DNA of 64,000 bases from Elmis aenea (GCA_947652605.1 OX393578.1:51839415-51903414), one strand, 5' to 3'. Positions 13,647 through 26,159 are shown, numbered from the stretch's first letter. Numbers and translations are program-made. The notes: generated by a model from the sequence alone, not told the origin.

Positions 13647-14021
13647 GAAAATTTCCTTCACCTGTCAAATTTGCGTTTTCAACCAATCACGAATCTTAAG
13701 TCTTCTACATACTACCAATACATTCCCCTGTCAGATGTTGATCCTCCTGTCAAATTTGCGTTTTCGGCCAATAACAAACTCAGATTTCCTAGAAACGACC
13801 AATAAACATAATCATACACTGATAATATACTTTTCGAAATTAACAGATTTTCATGTGTTTTATTGGTCGTTTCTAAGAAATCTGAGTTTGTTATTGGTCG
13901 AAAATATAAATTAGGAGAGGGAATAAAATATTTTAGTCTTGATAACTTTTTGACGAATTTCGGCGACCTGTAGCGTTACTTTAGTATAGATTAAACCACA
14001 CCCCTGACGCACCACTCTGAC
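13647..14021. repeat. Family J inverted-repeat element, copy 1 (truncated)
   Basis: This copy aligns with 43329-43794 over most of its length. It begins with gaaaatttccttcacctgtc and contains an internal palindrome in which cctagaaacgaccaataa (about 13788) is mirrored by ttattggtcgtttctaag (about 13860). It ends near cactctgac at 14021, without the matching right terminus that copy 2 keeps. Confidence 0.7.
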
Positions 14022-14069
14022 TTAAGATAAACAGCAATATACTACATTACTGCTGATTCCGACTATATC

Positions 14070-14466
14070 ATCCTATGTTCAAATATTTACAATGTTTATC
14101 TCAACATCAAATTACAAAACCTTCGTAATTTGTACCACATGCGTTTTATAAAGTTTTACATCTTGTTTTTTTTTTTTGTTTTCACAGCCTACTATTTCTT
14201 TTTAGTGTGATCGAATTCTTCATAAAAATAACTAAAAATAATCTCCATAAATATTTTCTATATTTACAACAATAACGGACACATTATTAATATGACAAAA
14301 AAACACTTTTTTTTCAATAACTCGAAAACCAGAAATGATAGAATATTTTTGAAAATGGCTTCGAGTTTGTCTCAAAAAACTGCATGTTTTTGGTAATTTA
14401 ACCGTTTCTCTCTTAAATATTAACCGAGATACCCATGCAATCCCATCGAATTTGGACCACCCTGTA
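14070..14466. repeat. Solo right half of foldback family A, copy 1
   Basis: The sequence matches the spacer and right arm of the family A elements at 26581-30045 and 40156-41422. It runs from the acaatgtttatctcaacatc word to the terminus ggaccaccctgta at 14466. No left arm precedes it, so it is a truncated copy. Confidence 0.75.
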
Positions 14467-15591
14467 GAGTCCACTGCAGATGCAATTAATTAATTAGGAT
14501 GATATGACGAAAGAAAAACTATAGGTCAGTCGACCCCGACTAGTACTAATAAAAATTTAAAATTACAAAACATAACAATACAACAGACAACTGTATCGTT
14601 TGTTGCTATTATTTTTAATACAGTTTTTTCTGAGATTCTTAATTAACCAGGATTTATATGCAACTGTAATTATTTTACGTTACTTTTATAATAAATGCTT
14701 CGTTTTATGTGCTGTAAATTATTAAGTAACCACACATCTCGTTTTTGCAAACATCTATCAAACTGATAACTCTCTATTTTTCAGCATTTTTGACCAATCA
14801 GCATTCCTAGCTTCTGCCGATTTTTTTGCCGAACAACGTATGAACGCCGAAGATGAAAAACACAAATAACCTCTTTGGGGTTGACCAATTGCCGGTTCGA
14901 TGATCAATATTAAGTTGTTCGCTGAATCTAAAAACTCTAAATGAGTTATGACGCACGTACACGTACACAAATAATCACAGACATCAAAAAACTTTGTACT
15001 TCTCAACTAATTTTGCAAATCCCTAATTCACCTAATCGTAACACGGATTCTATTCGATATCTTAGTGATTTATTTACAAAAATTTATCCATAGAAGATTC
15101 TTTATTGCAAGTCAGATCAAAGGGTAACTTTTAGATTAAAATATTCTTCAATAGAAACATTTATGACTACAAACTCATAGATATTCCACAATGAATTGTG
15201 AACGTACGGATTAAAAATCCGATTCACCATTAGAAACAATTTTTCTCCGGGATCTTTATGTGTCATCTTAGTTTTTACTACCGTCCATAAATCTGCACAC
15301 AAGAACAAACGGAATATGCGTTTGACAAGTTCTACGCGTAAAAAATTCTCCCTAGTTAATCAATAAAATATGTATCAAACTCGCAGGCAACACATACCGC
15401 TAAAAACAGGGGCGGATTTTCTTTATGGGACATTGGAGCCCAACCCCACCTGTATATTATTCCTACAGAAATTGTTTTATGATGAATTTCATAAAATGTT
15501 TTTAACTCTTTCATACAAAAAAATAACAATTAATTCATTTTTTAATTACACTCGGTGTACTATCTTGTGGAATCAATTATCTTGTATCTCT
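14467..15591. other. AT-rich region without a recognised gene
   Basis: Several overlapping short frames on the minus strand (14758-15006, 15117-15308) have no recognisable motif. No hairpin or element end was found. Confidence 0.4.
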
Positions 15592-15593
15592 AA

Positions 15594-16166
15594 AGCTGGA
15601 TCCACATCAATAAAAATTTGCGTTGTGCGTTGTATTTGACACAAATTTGCTCGTGTGCGTCGAAATTTTTGTTGGTGTGGACTGTGCGCCGCATAGAAAT
15701 GCACGCAAATAATTTCGTGACGAACAACGCACGCTATCCATCGTGCTGTCGGTTTTTAGCCAACTTCAAAGAGATTTGCAGCGCACAGTCGTGTCAATGT
15801 GAACTTGATTCTGAGTGCATCTGTAGTTTTGTTTCATTTTACTACGTAAATACCTGTGTTTGGGTGATTGATCATGTCTCATTTTTTAAAAAAGAAATGT
15901 GCATTGTTCATAATTACATCGGATTATTTATATCGCACAAAGAAAGTGAAAACTCCACTCCATTTTATAACAACAGGCTCTCTAGCAGCAAACTGTTGCG
16001 CTCTGCATAAACAAACCTACACAAGCGGATTCGGCCGTACAACACACAAGATAACTATTTACGTAGTAAAATACTTAACCAGATTTAAATTTGCGCCGCA
16101 CATATTTTTGCTGAATTTCAAAATACAAAATACAACATAAATTTTTATTGATGTGGATCCGACTTT
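15594..16166. mobile_element. Short inverted-terminal-repeat element (MITE)
   Basis: The ends are inverted copies built on ggatccacatcaataaaaat (15599 onward) and the mirrored atttttattgatgtggatcc ending near 16160. The interior is rich in ttgcgttgtgcg-like words. At about 570 bp with no transposase it fits a miniature element. The exact target duplication is ambiguous (TA or TAA), so the superfamily is left open. The reading frames inside (15618-16010, 15868-16140) are by-products. Confidence 0.65.
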
Positions 16167-16416
16167 AAATGAAGCGTTTATGGGCACCCATGTTCATATG
16201 GAATATTCGCTTTAAAATGAGTTTTTGTATCGACTGTTTAAGTCCTTACCACTTAGAACACATTTTAGAGTGACAGTAGAGTCGAAAATAACATCTTGAA
16301 TAAAATAGAAAAAAAGGCTTACTGTCTTTCTTAATCAGTTCGCTTTTTTGGATTAAAGATATTAGCAAACAAAAAAGATACAAAAAATCAAATTTTCTAT
16401 TGAAAATTGTTTTACC

Positions 16417-16625
16417 TTTGGGTCGGAAGTTTGGGCAATAAATAATTTAATAAAAAATACCTACACACGAAAAGAATAAAGAATACCGAAAAAAATATAT
16501 GGGTAGACTCCAACCAAAAGAAATAAATAAAAAAACCAATAACGCACTGAAAAGATGAAATAAAGACGGCGAAGGAAAGAAGGAAATTGTAAAAAAAATG
16601 CGATTGGAATGTCATGAAACGGTCA
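16417..16625 (+). pseudogene. Degenerate LINE C-terminal fragment
   Basis: The frame through gggtcggaagtttgggc encodes G-S-E-V-W-A, the short motif that follows the reverse transcriptase domain in many non-LTR retrotransposons (compare YGSE-W in the fragments at 26164-26490 and 56087-56610). Downstream residues are basic and partly match the tail of those proteins, but several stops and gaps break the frame. The evidence is thin beyond the motif and base composition. Confidence 0.4.
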
Positions 16626-16671
16626 CACACGCAAAAGTCGCTATTTGTACGTACATCCCATACTTTGTACC

Positions 16672-16990
16672 GAGTTGAGAACCGAGCTCGGTGACTGGTT
16701 GTGTTAACAACCTAACTTGCAATCGGGAGGTCATGGGATCGAATCCCGGGCCCGACTTTCATTGTAGAGGTTTCAAATGGTTTACTCCTACAGTTAAGGC
16801 AAATGCTGTGGCAGTTCTTCCACCTATCCTTGCCCATCCTAGACTATCCACATCCTTTTCCCACTACCCTTGTACCTCTAACGGCTGAAGAGGGGGTAAA
16901 TCCCCCTATAGCAGTCGACAGTGCGAGCGGAACACACATGTACGTGAACCGAATTGAGGATGTTGGGACACCATCTACATATATTTGATA
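16672..16990 (+). repeat. tRNA-derived SINE
   Basis: A tRNA-like head at about 16680-16755 includes an anticodon-arm-like cctaacttgcaatcggg (loop CTTGCAA, anticodon TGC, alanine-like) and a clear polymerase III B box, gatcgaatc at 16737-16745, within gggatcgaatccc. The head is followed by about 240 bp of unrelated body, not by a tRNA 3' end, which is the layout of a tRNA-derived SINE. The A box is weak. The right boundary is approximate. Confidence 0.6.
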
Positions 16991-17000
16991 TTTTCATCGA

Positions 17001-17569
17001 CTAGCAAAGTAAGTTAGGGTCAGTGGCATCTGGCCCAGTTAGTATATTGTGGAAAACCGAGAAGTGAAATAATACGATATTTTACAATTCCATCAAGTCT
17101 TCTATTTACCATGTTATATCAGCTTTAGTCCCATCTGATCGCTATCACAGCCCGCCACTGGTTAAAAATAACCACAGTCGAGATAAACAAGCCGTATCGG
17201 CCAATTAAACCCGCACATTGAGGATTTCAAATCATGTCTACGTGTTAATCCGTTGTTATACAGATATAAAACCGCGGTTTACGTGCAATATCACAACGAA
17301 AATTAGCTACACTTGCAAAACTCAGCTTAATTTTATTGCCCAGTTTAACTTTCTCCATTAATTTTAAAATCTTGTTTGTTTTTAGCCATTTTGAGGCTGT
17401 AGTAAGTACCCTTCAGCGCAGTTAAATTAAACAAACGAACGCTCGTACCCCTCGGTAGTTCAAAAACAAAATGTTTTAACAACCGCATTTGAAGAAAACA
17501 CACATACAGAATGGTTACCCTCGAGCGTGTGTGTGAAATGTACGCTATCTTGATCTAGTTCATAGCTAA
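17001..17569. other. Unassigned region upstream of an open frame
   Basis: No recognised feature. Base composition is slightly more even than in neighbouring stretches, and it could belong to a host transcript or to an unclassified repeat. Confidence 0.3.
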
Positions 17570-18049
17570 ATGTTACTATTTCCGTCTCTTTTTGCGATAC
17601 AGGTAACTACCCCTTGCAGTATTAAATGTAGTATTATTTCGCTCACGTACAAACTTATCGCTACTACAAGAGAGTTTAATAAAATAACACAAACAAATCA
17701 CGAATCTCGTTACATTTTAACGGCCATTGCTCAAACGTCCCAATTTATTTCAAGAATTAAGTGGATAATTTCTAGAGTCAAAGATAAATTCGCCTCCGAA
17801 AATAACGATATTAAATTCTATTTAATTAAAGAAAGTGCGTCGCAGAAATCAATGGCTTCACAAAGAAAGCTTCTTTGTAAATTACATCGGGAGATAAAAA
17901 AAATCGCTAGAATCAATGTATGCATGGCTAAAGCAACAATAGCATTCCTTCCCACGCGACCACTTCGTGAAAAGGGTCTCCCCTTTACATATGATGTTAA
18001 AAAAAAGTTTCAATATCTGCGATTTGGGAATGTTTACTGTACTGGGTAA
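17570..18049 (+). CDS. Unrecognised 159-codon open frame
   Basis: This is one of the longer open frames outside known repeats. The first codons are hydrophobic. The rest is basic, with lysine-rich stretches near residues 57-65 and 98-116. A possible 3' splice site (cccttgcag, ending near 17615) would make the first residues intronic. I recognise no family, see no good start context, and cannot exclude a chance frame or a piece of an unknown element. It is listed so that it is not lost. Confidence 0.22.
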   Translation: MLLFPSLFAIQVTTPCSIKCSIISLTYKLIATTREFNKITQTNHESRYILTAIAQTSQFISRIKWIISRVKDKFASENNDIKFYLIKESASQKSMASQRKLLCKLHREIKKIARINVCMAKATIAFLPTRPLREKGLPFTYDVKKKFQYLRFGNVYCTG

Positions 18050-18418
18050 ACTGTACAGCGAAAAAGATACAACTCTTTAAGCGAGAAACATATTATTTGA
18101 GATCTCTTAGAAATACAGTTCAAGAGGTGTTAAGAATAGTTTTAAGTTAAACTTCCCACCAAGGGTGAGCGCAAGGTAGTGTAATGGCAGTGCGAAGACA
18201 GAGAGACGAGTGTGTATAAAATAATTTTAAATATTAACCAATGTATGTATATTGTTCAGCTATAATAAATCAATTACATGTTTTTGGTCCTTCGAGCCGG
18301 ATCAAATGATAATCTTAAGAAACAATATAACCAAGAGGTCCTTTCAAGATAAACTGAACCGCGAAATGCGCAAAGAGAGGGAATGGCGATTGAAATGTAG
18401 GCCTTTCTAAAAACATTA

Positions 18419-19090
18419 TACAGGGTGTAGACTCGGATCACGCAACATAGCAATTTCAATGGTAAAATTTTAAAAGTCGTATTCTTGCTCTCCTAATTAT
18501 TTTAGAAAAAAAAGTGCAAAGACGTTTTTTGTAGAGAAAAAAATTCTGTATCCATAAATGTAGTCAATATTACTTTTTCGTTTTCCAATAACTAAAAATT
18601 AAGCAATTATTACAAAACGCGTTTTGACAAAAATCTGTAGTGCCTTGGAATTATGCTATGACAACTGCCCAGCCTAATGTCACTTATACTGTCACTTTGA
18701 CACGAAATTCATTCTTAATTATCCTTTATAGTTTATCAAACATTTATTTTACACAGTTAGTTATGTTTTCATTCCAAGACAATAAAAATGATTATTATGA
18801 ATGAATTTCGCGTCAAAGTGACAGTATAAGTGACATTAGGCTGGGCAGTTGTCATAGCATAATTCCAAGGCACTACAGATTTTTGTCAAAACGCGTTTTG
18901 TAATTGCTTAATTTTTAGTTATTGGAAAACGAAAAAGTAATATTGACTACATTTATGGATACAGAATTTTTTTCTCTACAAAAAACGTCTTTGCACTTTT
19001 TTTCTAAAATAATTAGGAGAGCAAGAATATGACTTTTAAAATTTTACCATTAAAATTGCTAAGTTGCGTGATCCGAGTCTACACCCTGTA
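18419..19090. mobile_element. Foldback element, family F, near-perfect arms
   Basis: The left arm starts TACAGGGTGTAGACTCGGAT at 18419. The right arm is its reverse complement ending at 19090, with TA at both borders. The arms of about 300 bp are almost identical over words such as gcccagcctaatgtcact and caaaacgcgttttgac, separated by a spacer of only about 75 bp. The high arm identity points to recent activity or arm-to-arm gene conversion. No coding sequence. Confidence 0.9.
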
Positions 19091-19875
19091 TATTATTATA
19101 GGAGGTTATAGCCCCGTTGTTGAAATAAACGTATGATTTTAATTGGCGCAGTAATTAACGCTTAAGGCGAGTTTTTATTTCTGCGTCACAGTTCAGTTCA
19201 TCTTGAAAGACCTCTAGGTTGGGCAGATTGCAAATATCTTTAAGCTAAATACATATGAACTATTTAAATTATTACAGAAAAATAATTTCGTGTCCAAAAA
19301 ATGCATTACCCTGGTCACCTTATCATTAATTTTGGTCAAGGATACAATTTTTTTAAACTTTATTTTCCCTTCCTAGGCAGCAAAAACTGCTAACAATACT
19401 TTTAAAGATAAAATAATTAGACGAATGTTATCGCTATACGACGATTGGTTAATATAGAAAGGGATTTATACCTCAATCCAAACATGTTTGCAATAGAACG
19501 GAAGCGAAAAATCCCAGTTTAAAACTGCATGGAATTTAATACCTAAAATAAATGAAATGTTTCATAATTTTATTGAATGGTTGGTACTCTATCATAAATT
19601 GTATTACTTGGAACTTCTGTCGTTATAAGGGGGCGGGTTTTCAGTGTAGCCCGTCTTACCCTCTAACTTCGATGAGAATTATTTTTTTGATGTAAATTTT
19701 TCATTGGGACTAGAGCTAGTTCCAGCACTGATTATTATATCTACTGTTCCTTCTTTACCCGAGATTTTAATTTTTACCCCAATTGAGTATTTCGGTAGAC
19801 TAAAAATGCCGCCCGGGGAGCTCCGCCCCGCCCCCTCCTAGATGCGCTACTGATTAAACTACAACTGCATGTAAG
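19091..19875. other. Spacer with a possible hAT-type end
   Basis: No gene. The GC-rich stretch at about 19808-19852 ends gatgcgctactg. Read on the other strand it begins CAGTAGCGCATCTAGGAGG, which resembles the end of a hAT element. No matching left end with a target duplication was found. Confidence 0.35.
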
Positions 19876-20201
19876 TTATGCCCGGTTTCTCCGACACATC
19901 TCAAGATCGAACTTATATAAGCCCGCCTTATATTTAAGACCGTCTCAAGATACCAATGCGTTGCACAGAAAACATATTCCGTAATCTGTTAGACATCTCA
20001 CATGTCAGCTAAGTTAGAACTCGGTTTGGCAACGTTGCAAGAAGTCGGCACATTTTAGCGGCAGATTGAAATGGCTAATTTTCATTGGCCATTTACATCA
20101 CAGCTGTTAAAACGGCTCCCTGTGACATCTTGTTGTTGCTATCAGCTGTTAGTCACATATAAAGTTACAGTTCGGTGTTTATTATTTTATTTTGTGTTGA
20201 A

Positions 20202-20276
20202 ATGGCGGAAAAAAGAATAAATTATACCATGGAGGAAAAACAATTATTAGTTAGCTTGGTGGAAGAAAATAAATAA
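20202..20276 (+). pseudogene. Truncated Harbinger Myb-like protein, N-terminus
   Basis: Twenty-four codons from an ATG at 20202 give a short basic start followed by a Y-T-M-E-E-K-Q-L-L-V-S-L-V-E-E sequence, the start of helix 1 of the Myb/SANT-like DNA-binding domain found in Harbinger second proteins. A TAA follows the asparagine-lysine at 20274, about 12 bp before the inserted foldback element. The rest of the domain is gone. Confidence 0.6.
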
Positions 20277-20288
20277 ATAGATTATGTA

Positions 20289-21215
20289 TACAGGGTGTTT
20301 GAAATTCGAGTTTAAGCATGGGGTTCTCGCTTATTATAATAGCTAGAGTATAGGTTAAAATTTGGCAAATTTGCTAAATTTGGTGCTCATTAATAATGCA
20401 AAGAGAAATTGGAAATATCTCAAACGGTGTCCGAGAAAATTAGGAAAAACTGGAAAATACGATTTTTGAAAATCGTCTATAACTCCTTTGGAGTATGAAA
20501 TATTTCAAATGTGTAAAAACATTGCCGAAGCAACTTTTTAAGCCGAATCGGATGATAGTCACAAATTTTTCTTAGATCGATTCGTTTTTGTTTTATGACA
20601 ACCAACTTTGTTTTTGCTTATGGGTGCAAGTTTTGCTATTTACATTATCAAATAGCATTTATTTTTCTAAATCCATTGATGTATCACACATGGTATTTTA
20701 CTTTTTCTTTTATTGTCAAATTTCAAAAAATACGTTTTAAACAATAACCATTATAAATCAGGTTGGCCGGTCATTGTAGTTTATGTTGTTTCCATGACAA
20801 CCGATCAACAATCTAAAAGTTTTAAAGGCCTGTTAGTCGTAAAAATGAACTTTAATAACGAAGAAAAACGCGATATGCTGCCCATCAGAAAAAACAAAGT
20901 TGGTTGTCCAAAACAAAAACGAATCGACCTAGGAAAAATTTGTGACCACCATCCGATTCGGCTTAAAAAGTTGCTTGGGCAACATTTTTACACATTTAAA
21001 ATATTTCAAACTCCAAAGGAGTTATAAACGATTTTTAAAAATCGTATTTTCCAGTTTTTCCTAATTTTCTCGGATACTGTTTGAGATATTTCCAATTTCT
21101 CTTTGGATTATTAATGAGCACCAAATTTAGCAACTTTGCCAATTTTAAACCCATACTCTAGCTATTATAATACGCGAGATCCCCATGCTTAAACTCGAAT
21201 TTCAAACACCCTGTA
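20289..21215. mobile_element. Foldback element, family C, copy 1 (complete)
   Basis: The ends are TACAGGGTGTTTGAAATTCG and its reverse complement. The arms are about 340 bp (20289-20632 and 20885-21215) and flank a spacer of about 250 bp. The arms mirror the aagccgaatcggat and gatcgattcgtttttgttt words. The element sits between the two truncated Harbinger genes with TA on each side. The frame at 20713-21027 is an artefact of the spacer and right arm. Confidence 0.88.
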
Positions 21216-21406
21216 TACTCCAATTGAGGCTCAATTTGATCTAAGATCACAATAACTGTCTCTTTTGTGAGGCGAAAACGCATAAAAAAACGTTCGTATT
21301 CGAAATCCGTAAATGGATTTGCGCGAACAAATCGCCTTCGAGGAATTACAGGGTCGTACAAGTCATCATCTGCATCATCTATCATATTTATAAAGTCAAT
21401 GTCCAT
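21215..21406 (-). pseudogene. Truncated PIF/Harbinger transposase, N-terminus
   Basis: On the minus strand, 64 codons from the ATG at 21406 encode an acidic start, then F-E-R/Y-E-R-F-F-M-R-F-R-L-T-K-E-T-like sequence and a D-Q-I-E-P-Q-L-E-Y ending. This matches the usual start of HARBI1-like nucleases, where an R-F-R-L-S/T-K-E motif precedes the DDE domain. The frame passes directly into the foldback element at 21215, so the whole catalytic DDE region is missing. The nested element lies exactly at the break. Confidence 0.75.
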
Positions 21407-21630
21407 ATTTAAACTTAAACCACAATTTAAACAAACACTTAACTACAAACAAAGCAAATACAAGATACTTTTAGGTTATGTACTCCAGCTCAAGTTCTAG
21501 TAAACAGCGACTCAAGATGTGAGCTCAGCTCAAGTCGAATATGTTCTTAAAATTGCTTGGTACTTTATACCGTTAAGGCGAACTTAAGATTCAGCTAGAT
21601 CTTAAGATGTGTCGGAGAAACCGGGCATTA

Positions 21631-23455
21631 GTGGTTTAATTTAAATTAAGAATATATTGTCTTGTCCTATCATTTTATTGGTAAACAGTTTTCAAGCCTC
21701 ACTTTGGTTCGTTTGCAAGTATTTTTATTTTGATATATATTCGTCAGTAAACATTCTATTTAAAAAAAAAATTTAACCCTATAAAACAACATTAATTTAT
21801 GTAACTAAATCAAAGTTAAAAGAATATGATAAAGACGAGAAAATATTTCTCAACTGAATAAAAACTGTATTCAATATAAAACACTTAAATCTACCCAACA
21901 TATAATTATCCTGTTTTAAGGATAAAAAAGTACAACAATATGATCAACGGCCATTGATATTAAGTCGTTCTTAATAATACATAACCAACTCTATTACGAG
22001 AAAATCAGCAAACAAACCTTTTTTTGACATTGCAATTGGATCTCTTTAAAATAATTATTTTTCTTAATACAAAAACTCGATCAATTCCCTTATTTAAGAA
22101 AATTTTTGAAAAGCAGTAAGCTTCCATTAGTAAGAAAAAAAAAGATGTAACAAAAAAATTATTAACTCAGCTAAAAAAAAACTTATATAACCTCGTAATA
22201 ACATCATCAACAAAAACAGTAAATAACTTTCCGCAATACAATAAAACGCATCTCAATGCAAAACAAATTTTTAAATTATCTCGTCTCTCTTACCAACTGG
22301 GAAATTTCAGTATCCACTAACTTATTAACATATAGAAAATGTAATAACTGCGACCAACAAAACTAATTAAAAGAAACTGAATATTCTTACTGCATTTTCC
22401 AGGGTATGAATAACAGTAACACAAATTTCGAGCTTAGAACAAATCCAATTACCTTAAAATCATGTTAAACGTACATTGAAAACTGCACAAAACAACAGAT
22501 GTGTGTAATTAGCACACCAGAGGGCAAGGAAATACGCCCTGGCAGGAAAAGCAAGACTTTAAATTAATTTTGCACAATTCAATTTTCAGCTGCTCTGTTA
22601 CGTGTAAAGAATAGCCAAACAGTACCAATTTAGCGGCGCACAATATGAAATAAGAAAATTCGTTTTATTGTAGTTGTAAAATATTGAATAATACGCAGCC
22701 AACTTAAAATATATTCGAAGCAAAAAGCGTAATAAAGATAACGCGCCAAGTTATGTGGCGGTACAGGATGGAGCAACAGCCGCATATCTGATACTTTTTG
22801 TTTAACGCACACATAAATTCATTTTTGTAACACCTCGCTGAAATTACAACTTAAAAAAAGATGTAGGATGCTGATACTGAGGCTTTTTTCGCAACTATTA
22901 TATACATTTGTGTTTTTCACTACACTTATTATCCTCCTGACATGCAGAAATAGGCGGAAAAAGGAAACTCTCGTTTTAAAATAAACTATAAACAAAATCA
23001 ATTATAAGATTTTGTAAAAGTCACATTTCGAAAATATTTATCTCTAAAACTTAACATTAACTTCACTAAGGCTAGACGCTGACATGCAATTAATCAGTTG
23101 CGCAAGTTTGATCGGCGAATGGCTAAACCGCGCTTACATACGCAAAACTAAATAAAGATTCACACCGATGCAAGCACACAAGCAACCAAACTGTTTGGTT
23201 TCAACATGGATTTCTAGGAGTTAGTTGCGGTCTGTGCTCTTGAGATGATAAGGAGGACGAAATTCAAACCCATACGACACAAAACAGTTGTGCGAAGTCG
23301 CGCAATCGTTCAGTTAAATTTGTTGTTTTTTTATATTAATGGGTCACTCCCTAGTTTTGTTTCATGTACTGACTTTACTTTACCAAAAAAAAACAGGAAA
23401 TTTGAGCAATGTTTAACGGTCGTTAACATGATATAAAATTTAGCATTGTTACGCA
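21631..23455. other. AT-rich spacer, no supported gene
   Basis: About 1.8 kb with only short composition-driven frames. The stretch at about 23050-23300 is more GC-rich, but I found no inverted ends, splice pattern or recognisable protein. Confidence 0.4.
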
Positions 23456-23988
23456 TACAGGGTGGTCTAAACAGAAGGACCACTACTGGGATCTCGTAAA
23501 AGGTAAGAACTACAAAGAAGTTTAAATCAGACAAATTGTTCCCCTTTCTGAGACCTATTCAGTGATGCTTTAATCTTTTAAAAAAGTTCCATGGTACGCT
23601 AGATAATAAACCAAAATCAAAATTGGCATTTTTTTAACGCTAATAGCTCAGTTACACTTGATGGTACAAAAATATTTTTGGGGGAAAAGTTGAAGATTTT
23701 TTTACTCATTGTTTACATTCTTAGATAAATTACAAACTTGCATTTTTATAAATAGAATCCGTAGTTGGCAATGACTTCATCGAAATGCATCTTTTTTTCC
23801 CTTTTTTCAATGATATAAGGTTTAATAAATTTATTTTGATGTCCCTATTAAGCTGTAGAGTGCCATGAATTTAAACAATATTAAAACAAATGAACGTTTA
23901 CATTTTACAGTGCGTAAAAAAATCTACAACTTTTTCCCCAAAAACATTTTGGTACCATCAAGTATAATCGAGTTATTAACGATTTACC
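23456..23988. mobile_element. Foldback family B, copy 2 (right arm truncated)
   Basis: It starts TACAGGGTGGTCTAAACAGA at 23456 and follows family B copy 1 (12120-12888) through the left arm, the spacer and the first part of the right arm (gagttattaacgattt). It then stops abruptly at about 23988, where unrelated sequence begins. No right terminus is present. Confidence 0.8.
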
Positions 23989-23989
23989 T

Positions 23990-24215
23990 TGTCTAGAAAT
24001 GTCAGTAGGCTTACGTAAAAATTGACAACGTAATTACATGTGTATATTAGCCAAAAAGCCTTTAAAATCGTAAGTATTATGTGATCGTAGAAAAAGTAAG
24101 CTACATAACACGAGCTGTAAAGCAATTACGCACTCGTGGAAATACACCTTTTCCACTCGTGCGTAATATGCTTCTTACAACTCTTGTTATGTAATATACT
24201 ATTACAATAATTGTA
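23990..24215. repeat. Dispersed repeat N, copy 1, with inverted ACTCGTG core
   Basis: This aligns with 41836-42012 through ttagccaaaaa, gtgatcgtagaaaaagt and acacgag...taaagcaa. Copy 1 also has a short hairpin in which attacgcactcgtgg is mirrored by ccactcgtgcgtaat. The class is unknown. Confidence 0.6.
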
Positions 24216-24378
24216 TCATTCGAAGCCAACAATAGTTTACAGCAATTTAAGAGATATTTTTGCTAAAAAATTAAAATTACCAAATAAAGTTTCGGCAAGT
24301 AATGTAACTCATTTAAACGAGTTATTAAGAAAAATATCGACTACCTAATATTTAACACTTGTTGGAGTTGCTAAAGAT

Positions 24379-24609
24379 TAGGGGTGGGCGATATCCAAAT
24401 TTCGATATCGAAATTATATCAATATATGTATATCGATATATCGATATATCACCAGTCTCTTTTTTCACTTTTTTACTGACTTTTTTAGCTTCGCGCCGCT
24501 TTTATATCGAAATTTCGATATGTCGATATATCGATATCGGATATTTCGATATATCGATATATCGATATCAAAATTATATCGATATTTATCGATATATCGC
24601 CCACCCCTA
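24379..24609. mobile_element. hAT miniature element filled with ATCGAT repeats
   Basis: The ends are TAGGGGTGGGCGATAT and its reverse complement. The 8-bp direct repeat CTAAAGAT flanks both sides (24371-24378 and 24610-24617), the target duplication expected of hAT transposons. The 231-bp interior is mostly tandem and inverted ATCGATAT words around a short unique core (accagtctctttttt). The reading frames across it on both strands are by-products of the repeat. Confidence 0.9.
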
Positions 24610-24617
24610 CTAAAGAT

Positions 24618-25526
24618 CATTTGGCACGACCAAAATTGATACACCATGGTTTAAAGTAGTTCTAAGACACTTGGGAAACAAAATAAATAACACCAAATTT
24701 GTCCAAATTTTAACCAATACTTTGTACTTATCTCCATCAACATAACTTACAGTCTTTTGTTAGCTATGCTGGATATGCGCTCATTTCCGCCAAGGGCCAT
24801 GCATCATCCGATCACTTTTATTAAACTATAACACATTATTTGCCGCCCTAACATTGTTTTGTTCGTTCTCATACTTCGTCTTTGTATAACCCGATCAGCA
24901 AATAGTTCAAGGGAGCTTTCCCCTAGCTGCAACATTCAAAATGCACGGTAAGTGCAGCCCAAACATCTTAACTATTATACTAACACACACAACGCCCCAA
25001 AGCAAACCTTTACAATCTCAATTTAAACTTCGGCTCAATTTCATACAGTTCAGAGTTCTTAACCCCATAAATTTGATCCTGCTTAAAGCTTCCAGCTAAT
25101 AATTTCTTAACGGCCATACCTGTTTCAGCTTAATAAAAATCAATGTTGTGACTACAATTTAAAACATGCAAAACCGCGTCTGGTCACAGAGTTGTATTAA
25201 CTTGCACGAACTAGAATAAGTTTTGTTGATGGTTCCTTTTCGTTAAAAAAATTAATGTACAAAAAAAAGCCAGCTGGTGCGGCCACCAAATGACTTTCGC
25301 CCTTACTGTTAAAAGTGTTCCGTAAATTTAGGTTTAGATTGAAAAACAAACATTAAACAGCCCATACTTATATTATAGGCTCTAACGATTCTTTACAAAG
25401 ATAGGCAATATTTTAATAAAATATATTAACAACAACAGTGCGACCGATGATGTACAGGGTCGACTAAATTCGAATGTTTTACGGGGTTAAAGAAGTTTTT
25501 GGCCTAAAGAAATAGTTATTTATGTA
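24618..25526. other. Spacer with one solo TACAGGGT end
   Basis: No gene. TACAGGGTCGACTAAATTCG at 25453 resembles a foldback left end with one change, but no mirrored arm follows. The rest is AT-rich unique-looking sequence. Confidence 0.4.
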
Positions 25527-25913
25527 CCAAGGCAGTAAAGTTCGACTTTTTATCACGAGTGTGGATATTATTTGCCTCGAGTGATAAAAAGGAACTTTCC
25601 TGTCGAGGTGCATATTAAATTTTTTCTTCAAGCGTCAAAGAAATAGCGAAAATCAAGCAAATACATAAAGTTTTACCTACTTCATCTGTCAGATTCTCAT
25701 TCTCCTGTCAAACATGTATTGAACAAAATCACGCCCACTTTTACTAAATTCAACCAATGAGCGTAGCGCATTTTACGGTTGCTTAGCGACCATTATAGTC
25801 CTAGTGATATAATGAGATATTATTGTGCTAGTAAAATAATGACGTATTTTTACATGAGGCGTTCAGTAGAATAATATAGACATTATAAGACGCTTGAAGA
25901 AAAAATAATATAT
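25527..25913. repeat. Possible MITE with inverted TTCTTCAAGCGTC arms
   Basis: attaaattttttcttcaagc near 25613 is mirrored by gcttgaagaaaaaataatat near 25893. A smaller stem, tttttatcacgagtg with cactcgagtgataaaaa-like partners, lies at about 25545-25590. Boundaries and class are uncertain. Confidence 0.4.
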
Positions 25914-26159
25914 TACTTGCCTTCGATTCTATTTCAAATTTCAACATTTTTGGAACAAACATTTTGATTAGGTACTAACTATTAAGTCAATTTCAATCAG
26001 TTCTAAAAAAAAATTACCTCCTGATTTAGTGAATCTGTAATTGTGTTAAATTTGCCGTTTACCTAGATTAATTATGGTCCATGTGAACTGGTAACATATT
26101 GGATCACATGGACAAATGTCTTTAATTGAGTGACATTAATTTTGCTACTAATATCAATA

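Larger units (their letters stand above)
19879..21627. mobile_element. PIF/Harbinger element with TTA target duplication
   Basis: The terminal inverted repeats are 30 bp with one mismatch: TGCCCGGTTTCTCCGACACA at 19879 and its reverse complement ending at 21627. TTA lies immediately outside both ends (19876-19878 and 21628-21630), the hallmark duplication of PIF/Harbinger. The two genes typical of the superfamily are present as convergent 5' stubs: a Myb/SANT-like start on the plus strand (20202) and a transposase start on the minus strand (21406). The middle has been lost and is occupied by foldback element C (20289-21215), so the element is dead. Confidence 0.88.
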